Source: Actinocrispum wychmicini
GTDB lineage: Bacteria; Actinomycetota; Actinomycetes; Mycobacteriales; Pseudonocardiaceae
Assembly (NCBI RefSeq): GCF_004345645.1
Contig: NZ_SLWS01000008.1
Span: 310,001-374,000 of the forward strand
Length of the DNA stretch: 64,000 nt
Direction: 5' to 3'
The notes below the pieces were generated by a model. It ran no database searches. It was not told the origin of the DNA and worked only from the letters and a program-made list of their open reading frames with translations. Each line of letters opens with the position of its first letter. The stretch's first letter is position 1. Positions 1 through 8,367 of the stretch are shown piece by piece. Both the position numbers and the translations under genes were made by a program.

Positions 1-2
1 CG

Positions 3-671
3 GTGGCCGCGTTCGAAGAGCAGTTCGTGGCGATGGTCGTGGAGACGGGTCTGCAGAGGATGGCCGCGCGTGTGCTCGCCCGCCTGTACCTCACGGACTC
101 AGGCAGCTTGACCGCGGCGGATCTCGCGCAGTCGCTGCGAGTGAGCCCGGCCTCGATCTCGAAAGCAGTCGCGTACCTGGAAGGTATCGACCTGCTGCAA
201 CGGAAACGTGACACCCGTCGACGCGAGCGGTACGTGGTCGACGACGACTTCCAGCTGCGCGCGTGGACAGCGAGCACGCGAACCAACGCGATGTGGGCGT
301 CGGCCAGCCTGCGGGGAGCGGAGATCCTCGGCCCGCACACCCCCGCGGGCGCCCGCCTGGAATACCTGGGCCAGTTCTTCGAGCGCCTGCACCAGGACAT
401 GCTCAACGGAGTGACAGCGGCCACGGTCGGCGACGCGCTGACCGTACTCGCGGCCCTTGTGCACGCCGGACGCCCACTGTCCGCGCAAGAACTGGCCACA
501 GCGCTGGGTTGGACAGCCGACCGCGTCGGCGAAGCGTTACGAAGCGCGGCGGACAGCCCAGGTATGGCCGATCCGGTGGCCCTGCGCCACACCGAAACCG
601 GCGCCTACGACGTGATCGCCAGACCGGAACGGCTCACCACACGGCAACGCGAGGCACTGTCCTCGTTGTGA
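3..671 (+). CDS. MarR/GbsR-like transcriptional regulator (5' end possibly truncated)
   Basis: The protein has 222 residues, counted from a GTG only two bases inside the window, so the true start may lie upstream. Residues about 35-80 form a winged helix-turn-helix typical of MarR-type repressors: a recognition helix around SPASISKAVAYLE, followed by a basic wing rich in Arg and Lys. The remainder is helical and probably mediates dimerisation. A ligand cannot be deduced. It ends head-to-head with the minus-strand HTH/Nudix gene, whose stop is the next base. The HTH family assignment is firm; the GbsR subgroup is a guess. Confidence 0.75.
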   Translation: MAAFEEQFVAMVVETGLQRMAARVLARLYLTDSGSLTAADLAQSLRVSPASISKAVAYLEGIDLLQRKRDTRRRERYVVDDDFQLRAWTASTRTNAMWASASLRGAEILGPHTPAGARLEYLGQFFERLHQDMLNGVTAATVGDALTVLAALVHAGRPLSAQELATALGWTADRVGEALRSAADSPGMADPVALRHTETGAYDVIARPERLTTRQREALSSL

Positions 672-2165
672 TCAGATCTTCGCCGCTACGACGTCGAGCG
701 CGAGGCTGATCGCCGCGGCCGCGTTGGGCACGAGCAGATCAGACCGCAGCGTCTCCTGGCCGCCGATCGGCCGGAGATCCGTGTCCAGTGACAGCACCCG
801 AGCGAACGAGTGCCCAGGGGGCATGTCGCGCTCGCGTTGGACGATCTCCCACCCGTAGTGCATGGGACGCCCACCGCGGCCGCTGAGCTCCGCGGCCGTC
901 GCGGTCTCCCGTTCCAGCCACCCTGGATCGGTGATCAGCAGCAGCAGGCAGATCTCCGGACGCAGCGTCAACAGGTTGAGTGACACACCCGTGTAGTACA
1001 GCTTGGCGGAAGGCTCGTCGCGCAGTCGCTGGATCTCTGGTTCGTTCGCGGGAGTGAGGATGGGTTCACCGCCCACGTCGGCGTAGTTCTCGGCATCGAA
1101 GAGCTCTTCGATGTACTCGCGCTCGAAAGTCCTGCGTACCGTGAACTCCGCGTCGACGAAATGGTCGGAGAGGTGGCTGCCGCCGGGTTCGAGCGGTTGG
1201 AAGATCCCCGCCGGGATCACGTGGTTGAAGAACTTGTGTGTTTCGACGTCCTCGGAACGCGGAGTGAGCAGAACGTCGTAGCCGTGGGCGCGGCGCATGA
1301 CAACAGCGGCCGCGACGGACACCGCGGCACAGCGGTGCCGCCCGGTGAGCAACGCCGCGTCCGGGCCGCCGGCCTGTTGATGAAGCCACGCCCGCCGAGG
1401 AAGACGCTCGAGTCCGACGGGACGGTCCGGGTCGTCGGCCACCGCGTTCATCAACTCGGCGTCCAACAGTTCGCTCGTCGCCAGGGATCGGTAGTAACGG
1501 CCCGGGACGCAGTCGATTCGGACCGCCCCTGTGGCCGAGTCGATGTGCATGGTGTCGAGCGCCCAGGTCGGACCGTCCCAACGCCGGTTGTTCTCGCCAG
1601 CGGCGACCAGTTCGGCGTAGCGGTCCCACCCCCGCTCGTCGTAGTCACCGGGCCACCGCGACTTGTCTCGTTCCAGCCGCGTGGGCACGTCGCGTCCGAG
1701 AAGATCGCCGACTGCGGACTCGACGTCGTCCCAGCGGTCGGGTGGGGTGGGGAAAGCACAGATCGGCATGTCCGCGCCGAACAGGTGTAGCAAAGGGAAG
1801 CGCTGCTGGTTGTACAGCTGGCGCAGTGTCTCGAGGTATCCCGCGCCGCGCAGTGCCCTGGCCCGCTCGTCGGGTAGCGCCGAAGGTGCCTTGCTGGATC
1901 GCTTCAACTCCCGCGCGGCCTCGTTCCGCAGCCGGACAGCCTCGCGGATCTCGGAGTCGGTGGCACCAACAGTCGCGCACATGCGTTTGACACTGTTCCA
2001 GCTCACGTTCTCGCCACCGAAGATCGTCGTCAGGGTGCGTTCGGACGGTCCGCCGGCCGCGGCGATCTCGGCGTACGTCATGCCGGCGGTATCCCTGAGC
2101 CTTTCCAGAAACTGAACGAAGGCGTCGACCGCTGGGGTGTTCCGGCCGTCTGGCTTGGTCGGCAC
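672..2165 (-). CDS. HTH protein with divergent Nudix-like C-terminal domain
   Basis: I start this 497-residue protein at GTG 2165 because GAGGAG lies 7 bases upstream; a longer in-frame start at 2231 has no such site. Residues about 12-75 look like an XRE-type helix-turn-helix (GMTYAEIAAAGG, then SERTLTTIF). Residues about 275-360 resemble a Nudix fold: a basic strand after GRHRCAAVSVAAAVVMRR, a PAG turn near 318-320, and REYIEEL at 349-355, which matches the REUxEE core of the Nudix box. The preceding glycine spacing is expanded and the terminal Gly of the box is Phe. The middle region is unassigned. A nucleotide or nucleotide-derived ligand sensed by a DNA-binding protein is an inference. 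A small ORF lies divergently upstream. Confidence 0.6.
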   Translation of the reverse strand: MPTKPDGRNTPAVDAFVQFLERLRDTAGMTYAEIAAAGGPSERTLTTIFGGENVSWNSVKRMCATVGATDSEIREAVRLRNEAARELKRSSKAPSALPDERARALRGAGYLETLRQLYNQQRFPLLHLFGADMPICAFPTPPDRWDDVESAVGDLLGRDVPTRLERDKSRWPGDYDERGWDRYAELVAAGENNRRWDGPTWALDTMHIDSATGAVRIDCVPGRYYRSLATSELLDAELMNAVADDPDRPVGLERLPRRAWLHQQAGGPDAALLTGRHRCAAVSVAAAVVMRRAHGYDVLLTPRSEDVETHKFFNHVIPAGIFQPLEPGGSHLSDHFVDAEFTVRRTFEREYIEELFDAENYADVGGEPILTPANEPEIQRLRDEPSAKLYYTGVSLNLLTLRPEICLLLLITDPGWLERETATAAELSGRGGRPMHYGWEIVQRERDMPPGHSFARVLSLDTDLRPIGGQETLRSDLLVPNAAAAISLALDVVAAKI

Positions 2166-2287
2166 CAGGAATCTCCTCGCAGATGGGGCGCGAATGACAC
2201 GCGAACAGGCCGCAACACCTGTCTCGGGCACGATTCTCCACCTATAACGGACTCAGGAACATCACCAGTGACAAGAAAGGTGTGGCG

Positions 2288-2413
2288 ATGAAGCACAAAG
2301 GAAGGCGAAGCGAGGTACCGGCGCACTTCTCCGGGCCCGTCCAGCTGATCATGCTCGTCTGGCGGACGCTGATCGCGGCGGTGGACGTCGCGGTCAGGAT
2401 ATGGGGTCAGTAG
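2288..2413 (+). CDS. small 41-residue hypothetical protein
   Basis: An ATG at 2288 preceded by AAGAAAGG at a spacing of 7 opens a 41-residue frame ending at TAG 2411-2413. The product starts with a basic segment (MKHKGRRSE) and continues as a hydrophobic or amphipathic helix (about residues 17-40) containing VQLIMLVW and AAVDVAVRIWG. It is divergent from the HTH/Nudix-like gene, with about 120 bp between the two starts. I do not recognise it. A short membrane-associated peptide fits the composition; a toxin-like or regulatory role is speculation. The good ribosome binding site is the main argument that it is real. Confidence 0.45.
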   Translation: MKHKGRRSEVPAHFSGPVQLIMLVWRTLIAAVDVAVRIWGQ

Positions 2414-2447
2414 ACGCAGTACCAGCTGTACAGGTCGTTGAGTCCAC

Positions 2448-3008
2448 CTAGTCCAGGTCGCGTTCCCGTAGGTACGTCGTATGGTCGGTCTGCTGCTGGA
2501 TGTCCTTGTGGTAGAAGGCTTCCGCGATTCGGTGGGCTTCTTTTTCCAACAATGCCAGCTGGGTCAGGAGTTGGTCTCGGCTGGCGAGCCAGCGGGGGAC
2601 GTTCAGGTGGGACTGGATCGATGTCGGCAGGTCCTGGCGGGCCAGGCGGATCACGTTGTGCAGGACTTCCGGGTCGGCGGTGAGGTCACCTGGGCGGTCC
2701 AGGAGGCCGTCCAGGATCTCGATGACGTTTCGGATCGTGTCCAGGGCTGTGGGTGGGAGGCGGTTCGCGTGGGCGTTCGCCTGGGCCAGGAGAGTGGCGA
2801 GGTCGGCGCGCAGTTGGGAGATCTCCTGGCTGGAGCTCAGCGGGAGCAGACGGACTCGCTCGGGTGGGGCGAGCAGGGCGCCGGCCGCGTACAGCGCCAC
2901 CACGACCACGGGCCAGTAGGGGCCGAGGACGCCGACCAGGCGCAGCAGCACACCCAGCAGGCCGAGGGCGCAGCCGGCCAGGTTCTTGGTGGAGCCCAGA
3001 TATCTCAT
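2448..3008 (-). CDS. small membrane protein of the TelA operon
   Basis: The protein has 186 residues. Two closely spaced hydrophobic segments (about residues 10-50, including LLGVLLRLVGVLG and VVVVALYAAGALL) form a hairpin in the membrane. They are followed by about 130 residues of soluble, mostly helical sequence with Leu- and Gln-rich heptads that could form a coiled coil. Its ATG overlaps the stop of the upstream VWA lipoprotein gene by 4 bases, so it is the last gene of a translationally coupled four-gene operon. No family is recognised. The context suggests a cytoplasmic-face partner of the TelA-like protein. Confidence 0.7.
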   Translation of the reverse strand: MRYLGSTKNLAGCALGLLGVLLRLVGVLGPYWPVVVVALYAAGALLAPPERVRLLPLSSSQEISQLRADLATLLAQANAHANRLPPTALDTIRNVIEILDGLLDRPGDLTADPEVLHNVIRLARQDLPTSIQSHLNVPRWLASRDQLLTQLALLEKEAHRIAEAFYHKDIQQQTDHTTYLRERDLD

Positions 3009-4606
3009 TGGTAGCCGCGGATCTCCTGGAACACGTTGGCCAGCGGGGTGTTGCGGGCGTCGAACACCTTACCGCCGGTCAGGGTCGCCACCTGGTTCAG
3101 CTCGTCCGGGCTGCCCTCGCCGAACAGGACCGTGAACACGGGGATGTGCCGAGCGGCTTCGGGCAGGGCCTGGAACGTCGACTTGAAGCCGCTCAGGCCC
3201 GTTCCGTTGGTGTTCTCGCCGTCGGTCATCAGGACGATCGACGTGAAGTGGTCCGGGTCGGCGCCGCCGAGGATCTGGTACGCGCGGGTCAGGCTGTCGT
3301 AGATCGCCGTGCCGCCGGCCGCGTCCAGGCCGGCCGCGAAACCCTTGACCTTGCCGAGTTCGGCTTCGGGCGCGGTCTCCGGGATCGTGAACGTCTGTGG
3401 CGCGGACGGTTTGCTGTTGAACGGGAGCAGCGTGATCTCCTCCCGGTTGTGGAAGCTGCGGTACCGGCCGACCAGGGTGTTGTCCGCGCCGGTCAGTCCA
3501 GTCAGCGCGGAGCGCAGGCCCTTGATCCGGTCGCCTTCCATCGAGCCCGAGGTGTCGAGCACGTACAGGGTCCGCGAGGGGCGGCGGATCTTGTTGAAAT
3601 ACGCGGAAAGCAGCGCGTCGATCGCCTCGTGGCCGGTGGGGAAGGGGAGTTCGATCAGGTCCCGCTGGACGAACTGGTCCGACAGTGTGACGCCGGGGAC
3701 CGCCGGCCGACGGCGGGTGGTGTCCATGACCTGCCGCTGGACGTCCGGGGTGCGCAGGTAGTCCGTGAGGCGCTGGTGGGCCGACCGGGCGTCGTCGTTC
3801 GCGTCCGACAGGAGAGTGAGCGGGTAGTCGGCGGTCACCACGCCGTCGCTTGGGTACACAATGGACAGTGGTTCGGACAGTTTCCCGCCCGCGTTCATGG
3901 ACAGCAGCACCGACTCGTAGTTGACCAGGCCGTCGACCTTCTGGCCGGGATCCGCGCCGGTGGTCCGCTTCGTGTACGCGTCCGACAACCACCCCGACGA
4001 ACCCGCCGACAACGCCTGCGCGCTGAAGAACTTCGTCAGCGCGGGGGAGACGGCCGCGATCTGGTCCGCGGTGACCGCGGTCCCGGTTCCGGCGAGCGCC
4101 GAGGCGACCCCGACCAGCGCGGAGAAACCCGAGTTGGACGCGGACGGGTCGGTCATGCCGTACGTGAACGCCTTGCTGCCGGCGGCTTCGGCGATCTGCC
4201 CCCACGTGACCTGCTTGCCCTCCCAGCCCAGCCGCTGGACGACCGAGCGGGACAGGCCGAGCACCACCGGCGAGTTCATGATCTTCACCTGGTTGCCCAA
4301 GCGCTTGTTCGCGTCCGGCACGGACTGCAGGTACCGGTTCGACGAGAACCAGGTCGCGTCGTACTTGCCCGCCGCGGTGCCGCTCGCCAGCTGTTCGGCG
4401 CCCTCCAGCGTGCCGGTGAACGTGAACGTCACCTTCACCCCGGTCGCCTGCGCCGCCTTGTCCAGGATCGGCTGCATGTCGGCGAGTTCACTGCCGGCCA
4501 GGACCCGAAGCGTTCCGGGAACGGGCGGACCCAGCGGCTGGGGCGCGTCGGTCGACGAACAAGCCGCGAGAACCAGGCAGGTCAGTACGGTCAGGAGCTT
4601 CTTCAT
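3005..4606 (-). CDS. lipoprotein: solute-binding domain fused to VWA domain
   Basis: The 533-residue protein begins with a lipoprotein signal (MKKLLTVLTCLVLAAC, lipidated Cys16). Residues about 30-330 resemble a bacterial extracellular solute-binding protein (SBP_bac_11-like). From about residue 340 a von Willebrand factor A domain follows, with the MIDAS core DTSGS near residue 350 and a later LMTDGENT strand contributing another metal-site Asp. The fusion suggests a surface-displayed ligand sensor with a metal-dependent adhesion module. It overlaps both neighbours by 4 bases, as in other actinobacterial TelA operons. The ligand is unknown; tellurite itself is not implied. Confidence 0.8.
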   Translation of the reverse strand: MKKLLTVLTCLVLAACSSTDAPQPLGPPVPGTLRVLAGSELADMQPILDKAAQATGVKVTFTFTGTLEGAEQLASGTAAGKYDATWFSSNRYLQSVPDANKRLGNQVKIMNSPVVLGLSRSVVQRLGWEGKQVTWGQIAEAAGSKAFTYGMTDPSASNSGFSALVGVASALAGTGTAVTADQIAAVSPALTKFFSAQALSAGSSGWLSDAYTKRTTGADPGQKVDGLVNYESVLLSMNAGGKLSEPLSIVYPSDGVVTADYPLTLLSDANDDARSAHQRLTDYLRTPDVQRQVMDTTRRRPAVPGVTLSDQFVQRDLIELPFPTGHEAIDALLSAYFNKIRRPSRTLYVLDTSGSMEGDRIKGLRSALTGLTGADNTLVGRYRSFHNREEITLLPFNSKPSAPQTFTIPETAPEAELGKVKGFAAGLDAAGGTAIYDSLTRAYQILGGADPDHFTSIVLMTDGENTNGTGLSGFKSTFQALPEAARHIPVFTVLFGEGSPDELNQVATLTGGKVFDARNTPLANVFQEIRGYQ

Positions 4607-5760
4607 CCAGCTCTCTCAGCGGTGTGGGAACGTCGCAGGTAGTCCTCGGCGCGGCGCAACTCCGAGGACAGCGCGGACACGGTCAACGCCATGTTGTGCA
4701 CGGCGCCTGTCTTGAAGTCGTCGATCGCGTCGATCGCCTGGAAGATCTGGTCGAACGACGCCTGGATGGTCCGTACACCCACGGCCGGGTCGCTGCTGGC
4801 GCGGCGGATCTCCTCGGACTGCATGGTCAGCAGCCGGGCGTTCGAGTCGATCAGACCCTCCGTTGTGGACTGAAGGGCGGCCACCTCGTCCAGCACGTCC
4901 CGCTGGTGCGCCAACGCGCCGCTGATCACCAGCGCGATCCGCAACGCGGACACCGTGGTCACCACCGCCCGTTCCACGCCACGGATCAGCTCGTCGTTGT
5001 TGCGCCGCAACAGGTCGAGCGCGAGATAGCCTTGGGCGGACACCGCGAGCTGGGTGAGGATGTCCTGCTGGCGTTGGCGGATCGGATGCAGGATGTCCGC
5101 GCGCAGCGCCTTGGCCATCGCCGGATCGGCCAGATCGAGGATCGCGGCCTGCCGGTCGACGGCCTCGTCCACGGCACTGGCGAACGCCGCCGACTCGGAC
5201 AGCTTGCTCATGTTCCGCCACAGGCGTTCGCGTTCGTTCTTGATCGCCGCGTTGTCCCGTTTCAGCAGGTCCTGGCGCATCTTCAGGTGAACCACGAGAG
5301 CGTTCACCGGTTCGCTCGCGGCCTGGTAGCGGGACAGCAGCTTGCGGGCCTCGTTCGCGACCGGGATCAGGCGCAGCAGCTTACGTCCGGTGATCGGCAG
5401 CTTCGTCGGATCCAACTCGCGGACCGTCTTGCGTAACTCCGCCAGGCTGAGCGTGATCTCCTGCTGCGCGGACACTTTCTCGCCGCGGGCACCGGCCAGG
5501 GCCGCGGCGGAACGGTCGAGCAGAGCGCCCGCGATCGTCGCGGCCATCCGCATGTCTGCCGAGCCGACCGTGAGTACCTCGTCGAGCATGGTCCCGAAGT
5601 CCGGGGAACGCGGGTCCAGTGCGGCGAGTTGCCGGGTGAACTCCTCGGCGCGGGCGGTGATGTCCTGCTGGACGTCCTCGCCCAGCGGGATCAGGCCGGC
5701 GGCGCGGGTCGCCGGGATCGGCTCGACCGGGTCCGGCGGGGTGAGAGTGAAGTCGCTCAT
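4603..5760 (-). CDS. TelA-like toxic anion resistance protein
   Basis: The protein has 385 residues, about the usual length for the TelA/KlaA family (PF05816). It is cytoplasmic and almost entirely helical, with characteristic family blocks: an N-terminal acidic region, then ITGRKLLRLIPVANEARKLL near the middle and a long C-terminal helix array ending in repeated polar heptads. Members were named from plasmid tellurite resistance, but chromosomal copies usually belong to envelope-stress or Ter-type gene sets. Here it sits between two solute-binding-like proteins with 4-base overlaps on each side. The family is clear, but a role in anion resistance here is untested. Confidence 0.85.
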   Translation of the reverse strand: MSDFTLTPPDPVEPIPATRAAGLIPLGEDVQQDITARAEEFTRQLAALDPRSPDFGTMLDEVLTVGSADMRMAATIAGALLDRSAAALAGARGEKVSAQQEITLSLAELRKTVRELDPTKLPITGRKLLRLIPVANEARKLLSRYQAASEPVNALVVHLKMRQDLLKRDNAAIKNERERLWRNMSKLSESAAFASAVDEAVDRQAAILDLADPAMAKALRADILHPIRQRQQDILTQLAVSAQGYLALDLLRRNNDELIRGVERAVVTTVSALRIALVISGALAHQRDVLDEVAALQSTTEGLIDSNARLLTMQSEEIRRASSDPAVGVRTIQASFDQIFQAIDAIDDFKTGAVHNMALTVSALSSELRRAEDYLRRSHTAERAG

Positions 5761-6827
5761 CGGTACTGTTGTCCGATCACGTCCAGCATGCGTTCCAGGG
5801 TCTCGTAGGACGGCGGCTCGATCACGTCCACCAGGTCCGCCGGCACGGTCAGCTGGTGGTCGGCGACGGTCTGGCCGAACACCCGTGGGTCGTTGGTGCG
5901 GAAGCCGAACGTGGCGGCCAGCCGGCTCAGCTCCGGGTCGGTGGTGAGCAGCTGGCCCACCTGGTCGCCGGCTGGTTTGAGCGGCAGCAGCGTGTGCTTC
6001 GAGTACACGGTCGGCGACAGGTACAGCATCCGCATGTCCGGCCGGATCGAGCCGTCGGCCCGGATCTGCCGGTCCAGGAACTGGGACTCGTAGATCAGCA
6101 CGATCGGGGTCTTGCCCATGCCGGTCGCGAGGTAGTCACCGAACGGGCCGTCCGTGCTGCCCTCGGTGTACCCCTGGCCCAGGAACAGCCGGGTCAGCTC
6201 CGGCAGCAGCCGGGCCTCCGCGTCCTGTGTGGACACAACGTTGTTACCGTTCGCCACGAAGGACGTGATCGCGAGGTACATCGCGGCCGAGTTCGAGTCG
6301 CGTGGGTCGGTCGTGGTGACCAGCACGTTCTTGCGGGCTGGGAAAGCCGTGTTGTTCGGCAGCTGGTCCCACCGGGTCCCGGCCTTGGCCATCGCGAGGT
6401 ACTTGCCGACGTCCAGGACGCCGTTATGGACGACCCCGTTGGCCGTCAACAGGTTCACGATCGGCTCGAACGTCGCCACCGCCATCGGCGACTGGAACGG
6501 CGTGTACGCCGTGGTGATCTTGCGGTCCCGTTGGATCTTCTGCGCCGCCGGCGAACTGGACGGGAACACGAAGTCGTACTTGGCGAGATCGACCGTGGTG
6601 GCGATCTGCCGTGACCCCGCCGAATCCACCTCCACCGTCAAACCGTGTTTGGCGAAACTGTCGATCACCCGCTGGTCACGGAAGAACGCCACCTTCTCCG
6701 AGCCGATCACACCACGTACCCGCTGTGTCGCGGGTGTGCTGGCACCGTCACTCCGGTCCAACACGATCACCACGACCACCGCGACCAACAGCACCACCGC
6801 GAGTGCTATCGACAGCCGCCGCTTCAC
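5757..6827 (-). CDS. membrane-anchored solute-binding-like protein, first gene of TelA operon
   Basis: This 356-residue protein starts with a basic tip and a single hydrophobic segment (residues about 5-24), read as a signal anchor because no lipobox or clear cleavage site is seen. The exported part resembles periplasmic binding proteins, with alternating strand/helix segments such as KYDFVFPSSSPAAQKIQ. It shares the general layout of the solute-binding half of the downstream VWA lipoprotein. It is the promoter-proximal gene of the operon, and its stop overlaps the TelA-like start by 4 bases. The GTG start at 6827 has only a weak GCAGG site. The substrate is unknown. Confidence 0.7.
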   Translation of the reverse strand: MKRRLSIALAVVLLVAVVVVIVLDRSDGASTPATQRVRGVIGSEKVAFFRDQRVIDSFAKHGLTVEVDSAGSRQIATTVDLAKYDFVFPSSSPAAQKIQRDRKITTAYTPFQSPMAVATFEPIVNLLTANGVVHNGVLDVGKYLAMAKAGTRWDQLPNNTAFPARKNVLVTTTDPRDSNSAAMYLAITSFVANGNNVVSTQDAEARLLPELTRLFLGQGYTEGSTDGPFGDYLATGMGKTPIVLIYESQFLDRQIRADGSIRPDMRMLYLSPTVYSKHTLLPLKPAGDQVGQLLTTDPELSRLAATFGFRTNDPRVFGQTVADHQLTVPADLVDVIEPPSYETLERMLDVIGQQYR

Positions 6828-6932
6828 CCTGCGGTCGCCTCCCCAGTCACCATGCCCACAGTCCAGCTTGGATCATCCTGCGTTTGTGCCTCATTTGACG
6901 CAGTGCGCAGTGAACTGTTGGTGAACGGGTCC

Positions 6933-8309
6933 TTACGACCGCTTGAGGTACAGCACGGCCGGGCCGGTGAACGGCGGTGTGAACCGGTCGTCGTCGACCT
7001 CGGCCCGGGTGGTCTCCCGGCTGTCCAGGCTGAACCATTCGCCGGTGTAGCCGCGGACGTTCACGTCCAGCGCGAATCCGCCGTTCGGACTGAACACCAG
7101 GTATTCGTCCGGTCCGGCCAGGCAGAACCGGGTCGAGCACAGTTCGGGTTCGGGCACGGCCGTCAGCAGGTCCATCTTGAGGGCGTACCGGCGTACGTAC
7201 CCCAGGTTCGCGCGGATGGCGGTCGCGTTGTTGTCGGACAGGCTGCCGCCGATGCCGTAAGCGCCGTCGTAGGCGTCCATGTAGATCGGGTTCTCACCTC
7301 GGGTGAACGACTTCCACGGCCATTCCCGGTCGCCGCACAGGCCGCACAGGTGGTCCGTGTCGGCCAGCACGACCTTGGCCCCGGTGGTCGGCGGCGGGTT
7401 GTCGAGATCCCCGTTCGGGGAGATCCAGTCGGCCGGCGAGGCCAGCAGGTCCTGGTTGTGCCCGTCCGGGTACGTCGACGTCATCCCGACCGGATGGGCG
7501 TCGCGGGCCTTGATGAAGTCGATCATGTGGTACTGCCAGGCCACCGAGTCGGGCGGGCCCTCGTTGGTGATCTCGAACAGGACGTTGCCCAGGTCCTTGA
7601 CCGTGTCGAGGACCTTCTGGACGTACGCCTCCTGCCGCCGGGTGACCGCCGGGTTCGCCAGGGTCTCGATCCCGGCGCTGCCGCCGTCGACGCCGTTGAC
7701 GTTGTTGGCCGGGTTGAACGGATGCCCCCGCCACGGATTGTTCTTGCACTCCTGGCCTTTGCACGCCTCGATGCTCCAGCCGTTGAACAGCATGACCGAC
7801 ACGTAGACGCCCTTGGCCCCGGCCTGTTGGACCCGGTCCCGCAGCCGGTCGAAGTACCGCTGGTCGAACCGGTCCACATCGAACTTCGGCCGACCGTCCA
7901 CAGCCGTCCCCGGGCCGGTGCGCGGGTACGGGAGCGGCGAGTAGAAGTAGTCGTCCGACTCGATCTCGTTGCTGTAGCGGGCCTGCTCCCAGGTCCAGAG
8001 TCGGAAGAAGTTGTGGCCGTCGAGCCGCAGGATGTCCAGGTACTTCCCGTAGTCGAACGTGGGCGGTGGGTCGGACCTGCCGGTGTCCTGCAGGTTCTGC
8101 CACGTGTGCGCGCCGGTCAGCAGCACCGGCTGGCCGTCGGGGGTGGCGAAGTAACGGCCGTTCTGGCTCACTTTCAACGGCCCGAGCGCGGGCCGGACCG
8201 GCGCCGAAGGCAGGGAGGTCGTGGAGGTCGTGGTCTCGCCCACGATCGTCACCCCGATCAGTAGTAGACAGATGGCGAGCGCCACGATGCCGGGGCGGCG
8301 TCTGGGCAT
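6933..8309 (-). CDS. secreted apiosidase-like (DUF4038) glycoside hydrolase
   Basis: The 458-residue protein has an N-terminal export signal or anchor (residues about 7-25) and a Ser/Thr-rich linker. It then has a TIM-barrel glycosidase domain of the DUF4038/apiosidase type (GH140-like): VSQNGRYFATPDGQPVLLTGAHTW at the entry, a NFFRLW strand, and LFEITNEGP carrying the likely acid/base Glu. The last about 90 residues look like the collagen-binding-like beta domain (PF12904) usually found in this architecture. It probably cleaves plant cell-wall side chains outside the cell; the substrate is not proven. The ATG has no Shine-Dalgarno site but lies 6 bases after a TACGTT -10 box. Confidence 0.7.
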   Translation of the reverse strand: MPRRRPGIVALAICLLLIGVTIVGETTTSTTSLPSAPVRPALGPLKVSQNGRYFATPDGQPVLLTGAHTWQNLQDTGRSDPPPTFDYGKYLDILRLDGHNFFRLWTWEQARYSNEIESDDYFYSPLPYPRTGPGTAVDGRPKFDVDRFDQRYFDRLRDRVQQAGAKGVYVSVMLFNGWSIEACKGQECKNNPWRGHPFNPANNVNGVDGGSAGIETLANPAVTRRQEAYVQKVLDTVKDLGNVLFEITNEGPPDSVAWQYHMIDFIKARDAHPVGMTSTYPDGHNQDLLASPADWISPNGDLDNPPPTTGAKVVLADTDHLCGLCGDREWPWKSFTRGENPIYMDAYDGAYGIGGSLSDNNATAIRANLGYVRRYALKMDLLTAVPEPELCSTRFCLAGPDEYLVFSPNGGFALDVNVRGYTGEWFSLDSRETTRAEVDDDRFTPPFTGPAVLYLKRS

Positions 8310-8315
8310 GATCCC

Positions 8316-8321
8316 AACGTA
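8316..8321 (-). promoter_or_regulatory. -10 box for a leaderless transcript of the DUF4038 gene
   Basis: On the minus strand TACGTT (TANNNT form) ends 6 bases before the ATG at 8309. Initiation at the usual distance would begin the transcript at or next to the start codon. No ribosome binding site is present. Confidence 0.5.
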
Positions 8322-8367
8322 GCGGTCCGGGTGTGAAGTCCGCCTGACATATGATCAAGAACAGCTG

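Noticed and set aside
2448-6827. Classical tellurite resistance (Ter) operon.
   Set aside because: Apart from a TelA-like gene there are no TerB, TerC, TerD or TerZ homologues.
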